Source: Streptomyces sp. NBC_00237
GTDB taxonomy: Bacteria; Actinomycetota; Actinomycetes; Streptomycetales; Streptomycetaceae
Direction of reading: 5' to 3'
Assembly (NCBI RefSeq): GCF_026342435.1
Contig: NZ_JAPEMT010000001.1
Location: 1,916,501-1,980,500 of the forward strand
Length of the DNA stretch: 64,000 nt
Part shown: positions 16,682 through 23,551 of the stretch, piece after piece
Layout of the letters: each line of letters opens with the position of its first letter
How positions within the stretch are numbered: position 1 is the stretch's first letter
Position numbers and translations under genes: made by a program
Notes under the pieces: generated by a model
Told to the model about the DNA's origin: nothing
Database searches by the model: none
Seen by the model: only the letters and a program-made list of their open reading frames with translations

Positions 16682-18247
16682 TTAGAAGCCCACAACTCGG
16701 CTCCTGCGTATAGTCATTCGGCCATCTGCGATGGCATCGGCGCGAGCCTCGATAGCCAGAATTCCGGCGACGGTAAGGTCTATCTTCCTTCGGCTTCTGG
16801 GGCTGTCTTTCTGGATCAGCGTCCCTTGGGGGACTTCTCGGGTAACTGCGTTGAGGACGTGACGAGTCAGGCGGTAATCCCCATCGTGTCTGAGATCTCC
16901 AACCATGGCCGCAGTCCTAAAGCGCTCTGTTGCCTGAGTCATACGAAGAGGCTTGTTGGTCCAGAACTCGAAAACGGTGTCATCGCCGTGTTCCAAGGCC
17001 CAACGGCCAATGTTTTCCTGCCAATACGGGGGGTCGCAGTACATCCATGCAACTCGGTACTTCTTGAAGGTGTCGGCTACAGCCGCTTCAACTGAGAGCA
17101 CGTCGACTTCCCAGTCATCGTGAGCGTTTTCAGGACGCTCCCAGACTCCAAGTACAAAGAGCTTGGCGTCACGCAATCTCGCTCCAACCAAGGCTGTCGC
17201 ATCGCCTCGGATACTTCCATCGAATCCGCAGGCTATAAGGTCTCCGGCCTCGATCGGATCATCCTCTGAGAAGCAGGCATCCCATTCAGACTTGGACATC
17301 CAGCCGTCTGAAGACTCCGCAATTTGGTTCAGGTAGAACCTGCAATAGGTGCTGTCTGGGGTCGTACGGTCGTAGAGAATCGTCTGAGTCAGACCGTCAA
17401 TATCTGCCCACGAGGCATCCCCGTAGGACTTCACGAGAGCCGCGCGAACCTTGGCCGCATTCCTCAAGTCCTCGACAGCTAGCGGGCCTTCAACACAGTC
17501 GTACAGCCAGAATCCTTGAGAAACCATCTCGGACTCATGGATCCTCTGGGCAACGCTGTCTTCGGTAGGGCTGTAAGCATTCGTAGTTGAGATCCAGCGG
17601 GATCCTGCAAGACGGGTCTTCTCAGAGTTCCTCTTGAGAACTTGATAGAAGTCCGGTCCGCCATTGCTGGCTACCCAGTGGTGAACCTCATCCATGACAA
17701 TGAACGTTGGACGGTTACCTTCGTTGGTGCGCCCCGCGGTTGCCTTTGGCTTAATGCTTCCGGGCTTACCGCTCTTGAACTGGATGACGCTCTTGCCAAT
17801 CTCTAGCCCGTACTCAGACTCGGCAGGAGACTCGGAGAGCATGCCCCGAATGAAGTCGATTGTCTGCTCGCACTGATCGAGCGCCGTAGCGCCGATCTGA
17901 ACAACAGGAAGGGGCACCGGCTTTGCTACAGGAAGGCCGAAGGCGTCCCAATGGGAAAACCTACAAGGCCCGAGGAACTCAACGATTGCCAGGGCTGCCA
18001 ACAAAGGCGTCTTGCCCCACCCTTTTGCCCTACGGAGAGTTGCAGCGGAGTACTTCCAACTGCCGTCGGGCTTGATGGCGTAGAGCCACAGGACGAAGCG
18101 GAGTTGCTCAGGTGTGAACTGCCAGGGCTCACCGGCCCTGTCGCCATCAGGGTGGACAATGTACTTCTGGCACCAACGAATGATCTGGTACCCGAGGGTC
18201 TCGGAAGGCTTGGGGACTTGAGAAGGGAGATTTCCGGTTTGACTCAT
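16682..18247 (-). CDS. terL: Terminase large subunit
   Basis: 521 aa from ATG at 18247, which overlaps the HNH stop as ATGA. ATPase domain with Walker-A-like RRAKGWGKT and Walker B FIVMDEVHHW. Nuclease domain starting GDLIACGFDGSIRGDATALV with a conserved Asp and later acidic residues (MYCDPPYWQ; RRKIDLTVAGILA). It cleaves concatemers and powers packaging. An in-frame ORF start 20 codons upstream lies inside the HNH gene and is rejected because of the overlap and lack of a ribosome site. Confidence 0.95.
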   Translation of the reverse strand: MSQTGNLPSQVPKPSETLGYQIIRWCQKYIVHPDGDRAGEPWQFTPEQLRFVLWLYAIKPDGSWKYSAATLRRAKGWGKTPLLAALAIVEFLGPCRFSHWDAFGLPVAKPVPLPVVQIGATALDQCEQTIDFIRGMLSESPAESEYGLEIGKSVIQFKSGKPGSIKPKATAGRTNEGNRPTFIVMDEVHHWVASNGGPDFYQVLKRNSEKTRLAGSRWISTTNAYSPTEDSVAQRIHESEMVSQGFWLYDCVEGPLAVEDLRNAAKVRAALVKSYGDASWADIDGLTQTILYDRTTPDSTYCRFYLNQIAESSDGWMSKSEWDACFSEDDPIEAGDLIACGFDGSIRGDATALVGARLRDAKLFVLGVWERPENAHDDWEVDVLSVEAAVADTFKKYRVAWMYCDPPYWQENIGRWALEHGDDTVFEFWTNKPLRMTQATERFRTAAMVGDLRHDGDYRLTRHVLNAVTREVPQGTLIQKDSPRSRRKIDLTVAGILAIEARADAIADGRMTIRRSRVVGF

Positions 18248-18705
18248 CCCTGCCCTCCCCAAATAATCAACGGGGTATCGCCCTTGGCGAGATTGCAGGG
18301 AGAACAAGCCGGAACCACGTTGTCGACGCTGTGAGTACCCCCATGATTCATAGGGACTATGTGGTCAATGACTTCGGCTGGTTGGCAGCAGTAGGCGCAC
18401 AATCCGCCATAGAGGGATATGAGTGCTTCCCATTGGACCTCTGTGAGATCGCCTCGTTGATAGAAGAGACGCCGCTTTTGAGTGGCCTTCAACTTTCGTG
18501 CGCGATACTCCGGATCTTCCGCATACCTGGCACGACTTCTAGCCCGTTCCTTCTCAAGGGCGGCCCGACGATACTCGGGGTCCTTCCTTCGTTCCGCTCG
18601 TCGTTCACGGTCAACCCGGTTGAAGCATTCGTGACAGAGAAGCCCGCGAGACTTACCACGTGATTCGTAGAGGTTGGGGGAGTTGCAGTGTTTACATACG
18701 CGCAA
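18244..18705 (-). CDS. HNH endonuclease between the terminase subunits
   Basis: 153 aa. Two zinc pairs: N-terminal CKHC...CHEC and the HNH module CAYC...VIDHIVPMNHGGTHSVDNVVPAC...C. A long basic helix (RRAERRKDPEYRRAALEKER) links them. Inserted between terS and terL and translationally coupled to terL. HNH proteins next to terminase are needed for cos cleavage in some phages; this one could also be a homing nuclease. One of six HNH-family genes in the prophage. Confidence 0.85.
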   Translation of the reverse strand: MRVCKHCNSPNLYESRGKSRGLLCHECFNRVDRERRAERRKDPEYRRAALEKERARSRARYAEDPEYRARKLKATQKRRLFYQRGDLTEVQWEALISLYGGLCAYCCQPAEVIDHIVPMNHGGTHSVDNVVPACSPCNLAKGDTPLIIWGGQG

Positions 18706-18723
18706 GCGGCAACACCCCCGTAT

Positions 18724-19146
18724 TCAGTTACCGTTCAAAAGCTTGTACAGCTCCTCGTCCATGTCGACTGCCTGAGGAACTTCCTGGGCCTCCTGAGGGT
18801 CTTCCTCGGGGCTCTCCAGGGTCATACGAAGTCGCGCTCTGTCCTCAACAGTCGCGCCCCACTTGGCAACCCTCTGCCGGATCTCTCCGGCTAGCTTCAA
18901 CTCGCCCTGATAGAGGGCGTCTACCAACTTGGTTGTCAGTTCCAGTTCCGCCCAGTCAGTCTCTGCCCATCCCTGGGTCTGAGGGGCGGTGCTCCAGGTC
19001 TTCCAGAAGCGGCGCGCACCGCCGGTCTTGATCCCGAGGGCCTTCGGCAGCTCACGGCCCTCCTGGGCCGCATCGGGAAGGGCCTGGGCGAAGGGGTGCG
19101 CGTTGCGGCGTACTGCGTTCTCCTTGGGTCGAGGCCCTCTGGTCAC
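18724..19146 (-). CDS. terS: Terminase small subunit
   Basis: 140 aa, starting MTRGPRPKENAVRRNAHPF, with FWKTWSTAPQTQGWAETDWA and a helical ALYQGELKLAGEIRQRVAKWG segment typical of P27-like small terminase proteins of actinophages, then an acidic C-terminus (ESPEEDPQEAQEVPQ). It recognises the packaging site and loads the large subunit. It overlaps the upstream short ORF as ATGA. Confidence 0.85.
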   Translation of the reverse strand: MTRGPRPKENAVRRNAHPFAQALPDAAQEGRELPKALGIKTGGARRFWKTWSTAPQTQGWAETDWAELELTTKLVDALYQGELKLAGEIRQRVAKWGATVEDRARLRMTLESPEEDPQEAQEVPQAVDMDEELYKLLNGN

Positions 19147-19313
19147 AGGCGGACCTCAGGGAGGGCCTGGCCCTCGTGCAGCTCGTCCCAATCCTCCAGC
19201 TCGAAGAGGGCTTCCTGTCGCCAAGTCCTCTGCTGAGCCGCCCTGGTGGGCGGGGCTGGGAGGGCCTCGTACTCCTCGGCCTGGTCCTGGTGCTCGTCCT
19301 GGTCCTGCTGCAT
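19143..19313 (-). CDS. Small acidic protein upstream of terS, function unknown
   Basis: 56 aa from ATG at 19313, with AGGAG 10 nt upstream: MQQDQDEHQDQAEEYEALPA, Gln/Glu/Asp-rich start. Stop overlaps the terS start (ATGA), so it is translationally coupled. Longer in-frame starts (19340, 19355) would lie in the T-run of the terminator at 19347-19366 and are disfavoured. No recognised family. Confidence 0.6.
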   Translation of the reverse strand: MQQDQDEHQDQAEEYEALPAPPTRAAQQRTWRQEALFELEDWDELHEGQALPEVRL

Positions 19314-19320
19314 GGGGGCA

Positions 19321-19722
19321 TCACTCCTGCGAGAAGGCATGAGAAAGGCCCCCAAGGGCGGGGGCCTGAATGGCGGTCTGTTTGGCGGCTCGGCGCTTAG
19401 TCAGGCAGGGCTCACATTTACAGCCGCGTTTGCCATTGGCTCCTCCGCCATGTCCAGGGTCCCTGAACGCACTCGTCTTCTTCTGGTGGCAGCTCCGGCA
19501 CAACACTTGGCACTTTGCTAATTCCAGCTCACGAGCTGCGGCCCTTCGCCCCCATATGCTTCGGGGGTTCATAGTCTTAGTAGACGGATCTATGTGGTCA
19601 ACCTCTAGGGATTCGTTAGACCCGCATTCGGCGCAGGGCCCCTTGGACTCAATCCAATCTGCCCGCCGCTTTGCAACCCATGTTCTCTGGTATGCGCGTT
19701 TCCGTTCCCCGTAATAAGCCAA
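19321..19722 (-). CDS. HNH endonuclease
   Basis: 133 aa. HNH fold: CAEC...SLEVDHIDPSTKTMNPRS and CQVLCRSCHQKKT, with an added C-terminal CKCEPC pair. Basic N-terminus (RKRAYQRTWVAKRRADW). The last 15 or so codons coincide with the terminator at 19347-19366, so coding and termination signals overlap. Likely a homing or packaging-associated nuclease. Confidence 0.82.
   Translation of the reverse strand: MAYYGERKRAYQRTWVAKRRADWIESKGPCAECGSNESLEVDHIDPSTKTMNPRSIWGRRAAARELELAKCQVLCRSCHQKKTSAFRDPGHGGGANGKRGCKCEPCLTKRRAAKQTAIQAPALGGLSHAFSQE
19347..19366 (-). terminator. Terminator embedded in the 3' end of the HNH gene
   Basis: Stem GGCCCCC/GGGGGCC with a GCCCTT loop followed by TTTCTC on the minus strand, inside the last codons of the HNH gene and before the small ORF that leads into terS. 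Confidence 0.6.
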
Positions 19723-19767
19723 GAAGAACCACCTTCCTGATCGTCAGATACCGATGGGAAGGGAGGA

Positions 19768-20160
19768 TTAGTTGGTGTTCGTGGCCTTCCACTCATCGTC
19801 GCACCGAACGAGCGTGTGAGTAGCCGACTTGCCTACACAGGCCCGGTAATAGACAAACACGCCTTCTGGCACTGCCGTGCCGTAGCTGTACTCACGCGTT
19901 GATCCGTTGCCCCCGTTATTCCAAAGATTGTCCTTGTACGAGACACCGCCTGAGAAATGGACCTGAGCCACGGCCGAAAGGCCGTCGGCCTTGGTGTCTC
20001 GAATCTTGATTACATCGCCGTCGGCGAGGAACCAGACAGAGGCACCAGTGACAGAACTCGTCGGCCCATTGGCCGCATTGGCGGGGGCAGCGGCAAAGGA
20101 CAGGGTGCCCACAAGGGCAGCGGCAGCAATGGCAAAGCGGGAGTACTTGTTCAAAGGCAT
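19768..20160 (-). CDS. Secreted protein carried by the prophage, function unknown
   Basis: 130 aa. Signal peptide MPLNKYSRFAIAAAALVG...PANA with AxA-type cleavage near residue 29. The mature part (about 100 aa) has two cysteines (RACVGK, LVRCDDEW) that could form a disulfide, is rich in Gly/Asn/Ser/Trp, and looks like small exported Streptomyces beta proteins (SVWFLADGDVIKIRDTKADG). It is placed between HNH and tRNA-like genes, outside the structural genes. Possible lysogenic-conversion factor or adhesin; no enzymatic motif. Confidence 0.75.
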   Translation of the reverse strand: MPLNKYSRFAIAAAALVGTLSFAAAPANAANGPTSSVTGASVWFLADGDVIKIRDTKADGLSAVAQVHFSGGVSYKDNLWNNGGNGSTREYSYGTAVPEGVFVYYRACVGKSATHTLVRCDDEWKATNTN

Positions 20161-20185
20161 TCCTAAGGTCGGGTGTTGAGTCCTG

Positions 20186-20256
20186 TGTGTCCAGCCAGAT
20201 TCGAACCGGCGTTTCCTCCTTGCGAGAGGCGTCCTGAGCCACTAGACGACGGACAC
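20186..20256 (-). tRNA. tRNA-like gene, probably degenerate (CGC or GCA anticodon uncertain)
   Basis: 71 nt. Acceptor stem GTGTCCG/TGGACAC with discriminator A, D-arm GTCT/GGAC, and a perfect T-arm GCCGG-TTCGAAT-CTGGC. The anticodon arm is two bases short: CCTC-TCGCAAGGAGG. Restoring two C gives CCTCC-CTCGCAA-GGAGG, a normal stem and loop with anticodon CGC (Ala). Taken as it is, the loop TCGCAAG lacks U33 and would read GCA. There is no G3:U70 pair for alanine identity. No encoded CCA. Confidence 0.55.
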
Positions 20257-20398
20257 CGCTCAGATTCTTGCCTTGGCCTAGGCAGCCTCTGAGCACTGGG
20301 GGAGCTACCCCCATGACTAAGCCGGTTGCTCAACGCTGTACCGGAAAGTGCGCACGGGAAGAGTTTTGTAAGGGAGTAGGACCGTGAATAACTCCCTG

Positions 20399-20473
20399 TG
20401 CCTCATCAAGGATTCGAACCAAGGACTTCCGCCGTATGAGAGCGGCGCTCTGACCTGACTGAGCTAATGAGGC
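20399..20473 (-). tRNA. tRNA-Met (CAT)
   Basis: 75 nt cloverleaf: acceptor GCCTCAT/ATGAGGC, D-arm GCTC...GAGC, anticodon stem CCGCT/GGCGG with loop CTCATAC (anticodon CAT), T-arm CTTGG-TTCGAAT-CCTTG, discriminator A. No encoded CCA. Could be elongator Met or an Ile tRNA with modified C34. About 140 bp separate it from the tRNA-like gene. Confidence 0.85.
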
Positions 20474-20550
20474 TGGGCAGGCCCTCAAGGGGCCTGCTTG
20501 CTCGCTTCCCGCAAGGGAGGGATGTCTAATGGCCTGCTGAACTGCACGGC

Positions 20551-20757
20551 TCAGAGGCGTTCACAGGAGTAGAAGAGAACTGGGGCTTCTTCCTCTGGAG
20601 CAAGAATCCCACCGTCTCGCATCTTTGTGCAGGCCACCTTGTAGACCTCTGTGTAACGATCCTGTGCATTGGACCTTCTTGGGAAGGCCATAACGAAACT
20701 CGTCGTTGCTTGCCTGCGGCCATTGGAAAGAGTCATGACGAAGAAGTAGGTAGGCAC
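20551..20757 (-). CDS. Small conserved-looking phage protein, function unknown
   Basis: 68 aa from GTG at 20757: MPTYFFVMTLSNGRRQATTS, FPRRSNAQDRYTEVYKVACT, ending VLFYSCERL. Codon use and composition look coding, unlike the overlapping frames. It begins 10 nt after the HNH stop without a strong ribosome site. No known domain. Confidence 0.5.
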   Translation of the reverse strand: MPTYFFVMTLSNGRRQATTSFVMAFPRRSNAQDRYTEVYKVACTKMRDGGILAPEEEAPVLFYSCERL

Positions 20758-20766
20758 AGAGGAAGG

Positions 20767-21105
20767 CTACGGCCGTTGCCTGTCCTTCAGGGTCTTTTCC
20801 TTGTGACAGGTCTTGCACAGGGTCTGTGCGTTCTCCAGCTCCCAGGTGCCGCCCTTGGCGATGGGGATGATGTGGTCTACCTCCAGCTCCTCTCTGGAGC
20901 CGCAGGCGGCACAGGCGTATCCATCACGGTTCAGGGCCTGGGGCCTGATCCTTCGTTGCCACACTGGGTGGCTGATCTTGTCTCGGTTCCTGGGACTCGT
21001 TCTTGCCCAGGGCCGTTCTGCCGGGGCGTGGATCCCACAGAGGCCCTGGCGGACAGTCCGCCCCACGCAGCCTGGGCGGTAGCAGATCGAGGCAGCTCTA
21101 GGCAC
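20767..21105 (-). CDS. HNH endonuclease at the head of the late operon
   Basis: 112 aa from GTG at 21105 (AGGAGG, 7-nt spacing): (V)PRAASICYRPGCVGRTVRQG, CGIHAP, then the HNH core YACAACGSREELEVDHIIPI and CKTCHKEKT. This is the type found just upstream of terS in many cos siphophages, where HNH, terminase and cos act together. First gene of the leftward late transcript. Confidence 0.85.
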   Translation of the reverse strand: MPRAASICYRPGCVGRTVRQGLCGIHAPAERPWARTSPRNRDKISHPVWQRRIRPQALNRDGYACAACGSREELEVDHIIPIAKGGTWELENAQTLCKTCHKEKTLKDRQRP

Positions 21106-21207
21106 AGAGTCACCTCCTGGTGGTCGAGGTGGCCCAGGCGGGTACTGGTCTGACGCCTGGGCCACTGTCCCCCTCTGGCCTCTCTACCCGGACACCCCCT
21201 AGGGGGG

Positions 21208-21236
21208 TCTACAGGGAGTCAACAGAGAGAAGTCAA
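21208..21236 (-). promoter_or_regulatory. Candidate late promoter
   Basis: TTGACT-N17-TGTAGA on the minus strand, about 105 bp before the first late gene. The -35 box is good, the -10 box weak, so an activator may be needed. Confidence 0.4.
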
Positions 21237-21272
21237 TAGTTTTAAGTAGTAATTTTTCTACTAGTTAAAAAC

Positions 21273-21298
21273 AGGCATCCCTTCAGGGGGATGCCTTT
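21273..21298. terminator. Bidirectional terminator
   Basis: Stem AGGCATCCC/GGGATGCCT. Leftward it is followed by GTTTTTAAC, rightward by TTT. Leftward it would end the regulator transcript (22017-23006) after it has run antisense through the HTH gene at 21512-22027. Confidence 0.65.
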
Positions 21299-21511
21299 AG
21301 CTACTAGAGAGTTAGTTTCTTCTAACTGTTCTCACTATGTATGTATGGGTCCTCCATGGCCCGTTGGGACACCTGAGGGTCGAAGTGTGATGCAGGTCAC
21401 TTTGCCGGGTATGGGTGTCGCCCCCAGTTGCCCCCGCACCGTTGTGCCCGAGTTGCCTGAACATGTACGATCCCGCTGTCCAACGTGGGCATTCTGTGGC
21501 GGAGGGGCCGA

Positions 21512-22027
21512 GTGAGTTACGGAAAGTTGCCAGACAAACACCAACTGATCAAATGGCGTGTAGCCGGTCTCACGCATAAAGAGATTGCAGAAAAGTATGG
21601 GGTGAGCCGCCAGGCGGTGACTAACAAGCTGGACAAGGAAATGTCAATCCCGCTAGCCTCAGTCGATATTGCGGAGCTTTTGCCTTGGCCATTTGCGGAG
21701 GCACCCAAGAAGCGTGACTTTTTGAGACAACATGTCTATAAAGGTCTCCGGGGTCTTCTTGCCTACCGGAACGGTAGACCGACAACTAAAGAAGACTTTG
21801 CGGCACGTAGGACCCTGATTAATCATTTGCTATTGGGTGAAGTCGTCACATTCAGAATTGATGAAGGATTCTCCTACGTGCCCCGCAAAGACTCAACGGG
21901 CCTGGTTATCGCTTGGCCTGCGGATGAGGAAGGCCCGAGCCCGCAAGTGCAACGCTATTTGCGGTGGGATCCGGAGGAAGCGTCCGCGATCGTTAATCCG
22001 GACGGACCTTTGAGTTTCAAGGGTTGA
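21512..22027 (+). CDS. Helix-turn-helix DNA-binding protein (phage regulator)
   Basis: 171 aa from GTG at 21512 (GGAGG 7 nt upstream). N-terminal HTH: LIKWRVAGLTHKEIAEKYGV followed by SRQAVTNKLDKEM, typical of resolvase/LuxR-like tri-helical domains. The remainder (KRDFLRQHVYKGLRGLLAYR, FRIDEGFSYVPRKDSTG, QRYLRWDPEEASAIVNPDG) is unassigned. It is transcribed towards the LuxR-type regulator and overlaps its 3' end by 11 nt. Candidate repressor, cro-like or excision/lysogeny regulator; position beside the integrase-distal switch fits immunity. Confidence 0.7.
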   Translation: MSYGKLPDKHQLIKWRVAGLTHKEIAEKYGVSRQAVTNKLDKEMSIPLASVDIAELLPWPFAEAPKKRDFLRQHVYKGLRGLLAYRNGRPTTKEDFAARRTLINHLLLGEVVTFRIDEGFSYVPRKDSTGLVIAWPADEEGPSPQVQRYLRWDPEEASAIVNPDGPLSFKG

Positions 22028-23006
22028 TGTGCCGTTCCTCGCTCTCCGCGAACCAAAGGCAAAGACCATGGATGGTCTCTAGACCTGTTTTCTCGTAGAC
22101 TGGGGCCAACTGGCGATCTATGTACCGAGTTGATGTGTCAAGCCTCTTCGCTACCTCTGTTTTTCGCAGGTCCTTCGAGTAAAGGCGCAGTATGCGGCGA
22201 GAGTGTTCTGTCGTAATGGTGGTTCCCCGTTTGGCTTGAGCCTCCCCTATCCAACGCTCCGACCTTTCCCAGAGTCCACGAAAGTAGGTTTCGAGCCAGG
22301 CGACAAGGGCGGGGACCTGAATTTTTAGAGCGGGCCTTTCGGTGCCGTTCTCTTTACAGCTGTCCAGGATCCAGGCGGCGTTATCAATGATGTAGAGACG
22401 TTCTATCTGATCCTCGTGCGTCGTACGTGCTTGAAGCCCCCTTTTTGCTACCTCTTCCGCCCAGGCGATTAGATCGCCGTTCTGGCGGTGATTCCGGGTG
22501 TAGACTTCTTTCCACTCGGCTATGTTCTCGGCGTTTGCAAGGTCGTCAGGTAGACGTGCCTCCAGCTCCGATTTAACGCGGGGCAGTCGGCTGGGATGAA
22601 CGGTAAGAACCCGGATGGTGGCTGAGGCTATCGCTCCTTGAAGGGATGTATTTGCTTCCCCCGTGTTTGCGAGATATTCCAAACCCTGTGAGTAAGATGC
22701 CTCGTCCTTAGCCAGTCGAACTAGGGCGTCATAGAGTTCCGGCAGCGTCTCCAGAGCTTCGGCCTGACGCCGAAGCTCTGCGCTGGTCTTACGCAAGCGT
22801 GTTCGTACGAGTGCGCCCGGGTCCTGGATGGTCCAAGGGGCCGTCCCTGGCGTTTGAAGAGCCACAGGATTGATTGCCCCATGTTCCACCAGGCTGGGGA
22901 TCCCGGGGTGATCCCTGTCCGGATACCGGTAGGTGGCGATGAGTTCTAGAGCTTCCTTGGATGCCTCAGAAAGCCCAGATTCAGGGCTTGTGTCCCCATT
23001 TGACAT
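22017..23006 (-). CDS. LuxR-type HTH regulator paired with a secreted peptide
   Basis: 329 aa. Residues about 1-255 are helical and acidic with no cofactor motif (SEASKEALELIATYRYPDRD, ELYDALVRLAKDEASYSQG, AEWKEVYTRNHRQNGDL); they could be a ligand-sensing domain. The C-terminal 65 residues form a GerE/LuxR-like HTH: SRRILRLYSKDLRKTEVAKR, LDTSTRYIDRQLAPVYEKTG. ATG at 23006 with GGGGAGG. Divergent from the exported DINW peptide gene, with a perfect 30-bp palindrome between. Convergent overlap with the HTH gene at 22017-22027. Probably the sensor/regulator of the prophage switch; ligand binding is inference. Confidence 0.75.
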   Translation of the reverse strand: MSNGDTSPESGLSEASKEALELIATYRYPDRDHPGIPSLVEHGAINPVALQTPGTAPWTIQDPGALVRTRLRKTSAELRRQAEALETLPELYDALVRLAKDEASYSQGLEYLANTGEANTSLQGAIASATIRVLTVHPSRLPRVKSELEARLPDDLANAENIAEWKEVYTRNHRQNGDLIAWAEEVAKRGLQARTTHEDQIERLYIIDNAAWILDSCKENGTERPALKIQVPALVAWLETYFRGLWERSERWIGEAQAKRGTTITTEHSRRILRLYSKDLRKTEVAKRLDTSTRYIDRQLAPVYEKTGLETIHGLCLWFAESEERHINP

Positions 23007-23100
23007 GTTCTACCTCCCCGCCTCTTTGCGCACGGTCAAACGCGCGCGACATGACGCCTTGCATGGCTTAACTAGCTGGTACAGCCTACTGAGTGTGACG

Positions 23101-23130
23101 ACATCAGGCCATGGATCCATGGCCTGATGT
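23101..23130. promoter_or_regulatory. Perfect 30-bp palindrome between regulator and peptide genes
   Basis: Half-site ACATCAGGCCATGGA is followed directly by its exact reverse complement; symmetry ends at both flanks. It lies 94 bp from the regulator start and 111 bp from the peptide start. Likely operator for a dimeric regulator; a transcript hairpin is the alternative. Confidence 0.65.
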
Positions 23131-23241
23131 GCTGCATGGGGAGCCTGTGCCCTGTGTGCCCTGTGGGCCAACGCAACCTATCTGCTGAGCAGTTGGCATC
23201 CCACGGGCTGTTACGTGCAGTCTCGTTTGAAGGGATACAGA

Positions 23242-23454
23242 ATGATCAAGGCATTGGCGCGGGTCGTTGGTGGCCTGCTGCTGGTAGCTGCTGGAGTTGG
23301 TGGGGTTGCGGGTACGGCCTCCGCTACGGAGGTCGCTACCCAGGGAGACATCAATTGGCGTACCAGTGATATCAACTGGAGTTTGCCGTCGGTCTCGGAG
23401 GCGGATCCTGCGGCTACCCTCCCGGCTGCGTCAGTCGGTGATATCAACTGGTAG
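23242..23454 (+). CDS. Exported peptide precursor with three DINW repeats (putative signal)
   Basis: 70 aa from ATG at 23242 (GAAGGGA, 7-8 nt upstream). Signal peptide MIKALARVVGGLLLVAAGVG...TASA, cleavage after A28. The mature 42 residues contain GDINW (35-39), SDINW (42-46) and GDINW at the exact C-terminus (66-70), separated by an acidic Pro/Ala linker. The codons of the copies differ slightly (GACATCAATTGG, GATATCAACTGG twice). No cysteines, so not a bacteriocin of the disulfide type. First gene of the rightward replication operon and divergent from a LuxR-type regulator. The layout is that of a repeat pheromone precursor. Confidence 0.75.
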   Translation: MIKALARVVGGLLLVAAGVGGVAGTASATEVATQGDINWRTSDINWSLPSVSEADPAATLPAASVGDINW

Positions 23455-23468
23455 AGAATATCGATTAG

Positions 23469-23500
23469 TTCCCCTGCCTGCTGGGGAGCAGGCAGGGGAA
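23469..23500 (+). promoter_or_regulatory. Perfect hairpin after the peptide gene (attenuator candidate)
   Basis: TTCCCCTGCCTGCT, a GGGG loop, then the exact complement: 14-bp stem starting 14 bp after the peptide stop. There is no T-run, so it is either a factor-dependent terminator, an mRNA stabiliser for the peptide message, or an antitermination target between peptide and replication genes. Confidence 0.6.
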
Positions 23501-23551
23501 TCCAAGTATGTCGGGCCTGGGGAGGCCCTATCGCTCTGGGGGGCGAAAATC

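Larger units (their letters stand above)
21106..21511. promoter_or_regulatory. Divergent control region between late operon and HTH gene
   Basis: 406 bp without a gene, AT-rich in the middle. Contents: a leftward promoter candidate (-35 TTGACT 21236-21231, 17-nt spacer, TGTAGA 21213-21208); a palindrome CCCCCTAGGGGG at 21195-21206; an AT-rich stretch 21237-21270; a bidirectional terminator at 21273-21298; an inverted repeat AGTTAG/CTAACT at 21310-21327 that could be an operator; and a G-rich ribosome site for the gene at 21512. Confidence 0.5.

Noticed and set aside
21485..21511. ATG start of the HTH gene at 21485
   Set aside because: The extra residues are encoded by the G-rich ribosome site of the GTG at 21512.
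23297..23551. Upstream extension of the 99-aa early gene
   Set aside because: It passes through the peptide gene and the hairpin in another frame and has no ribosome site.
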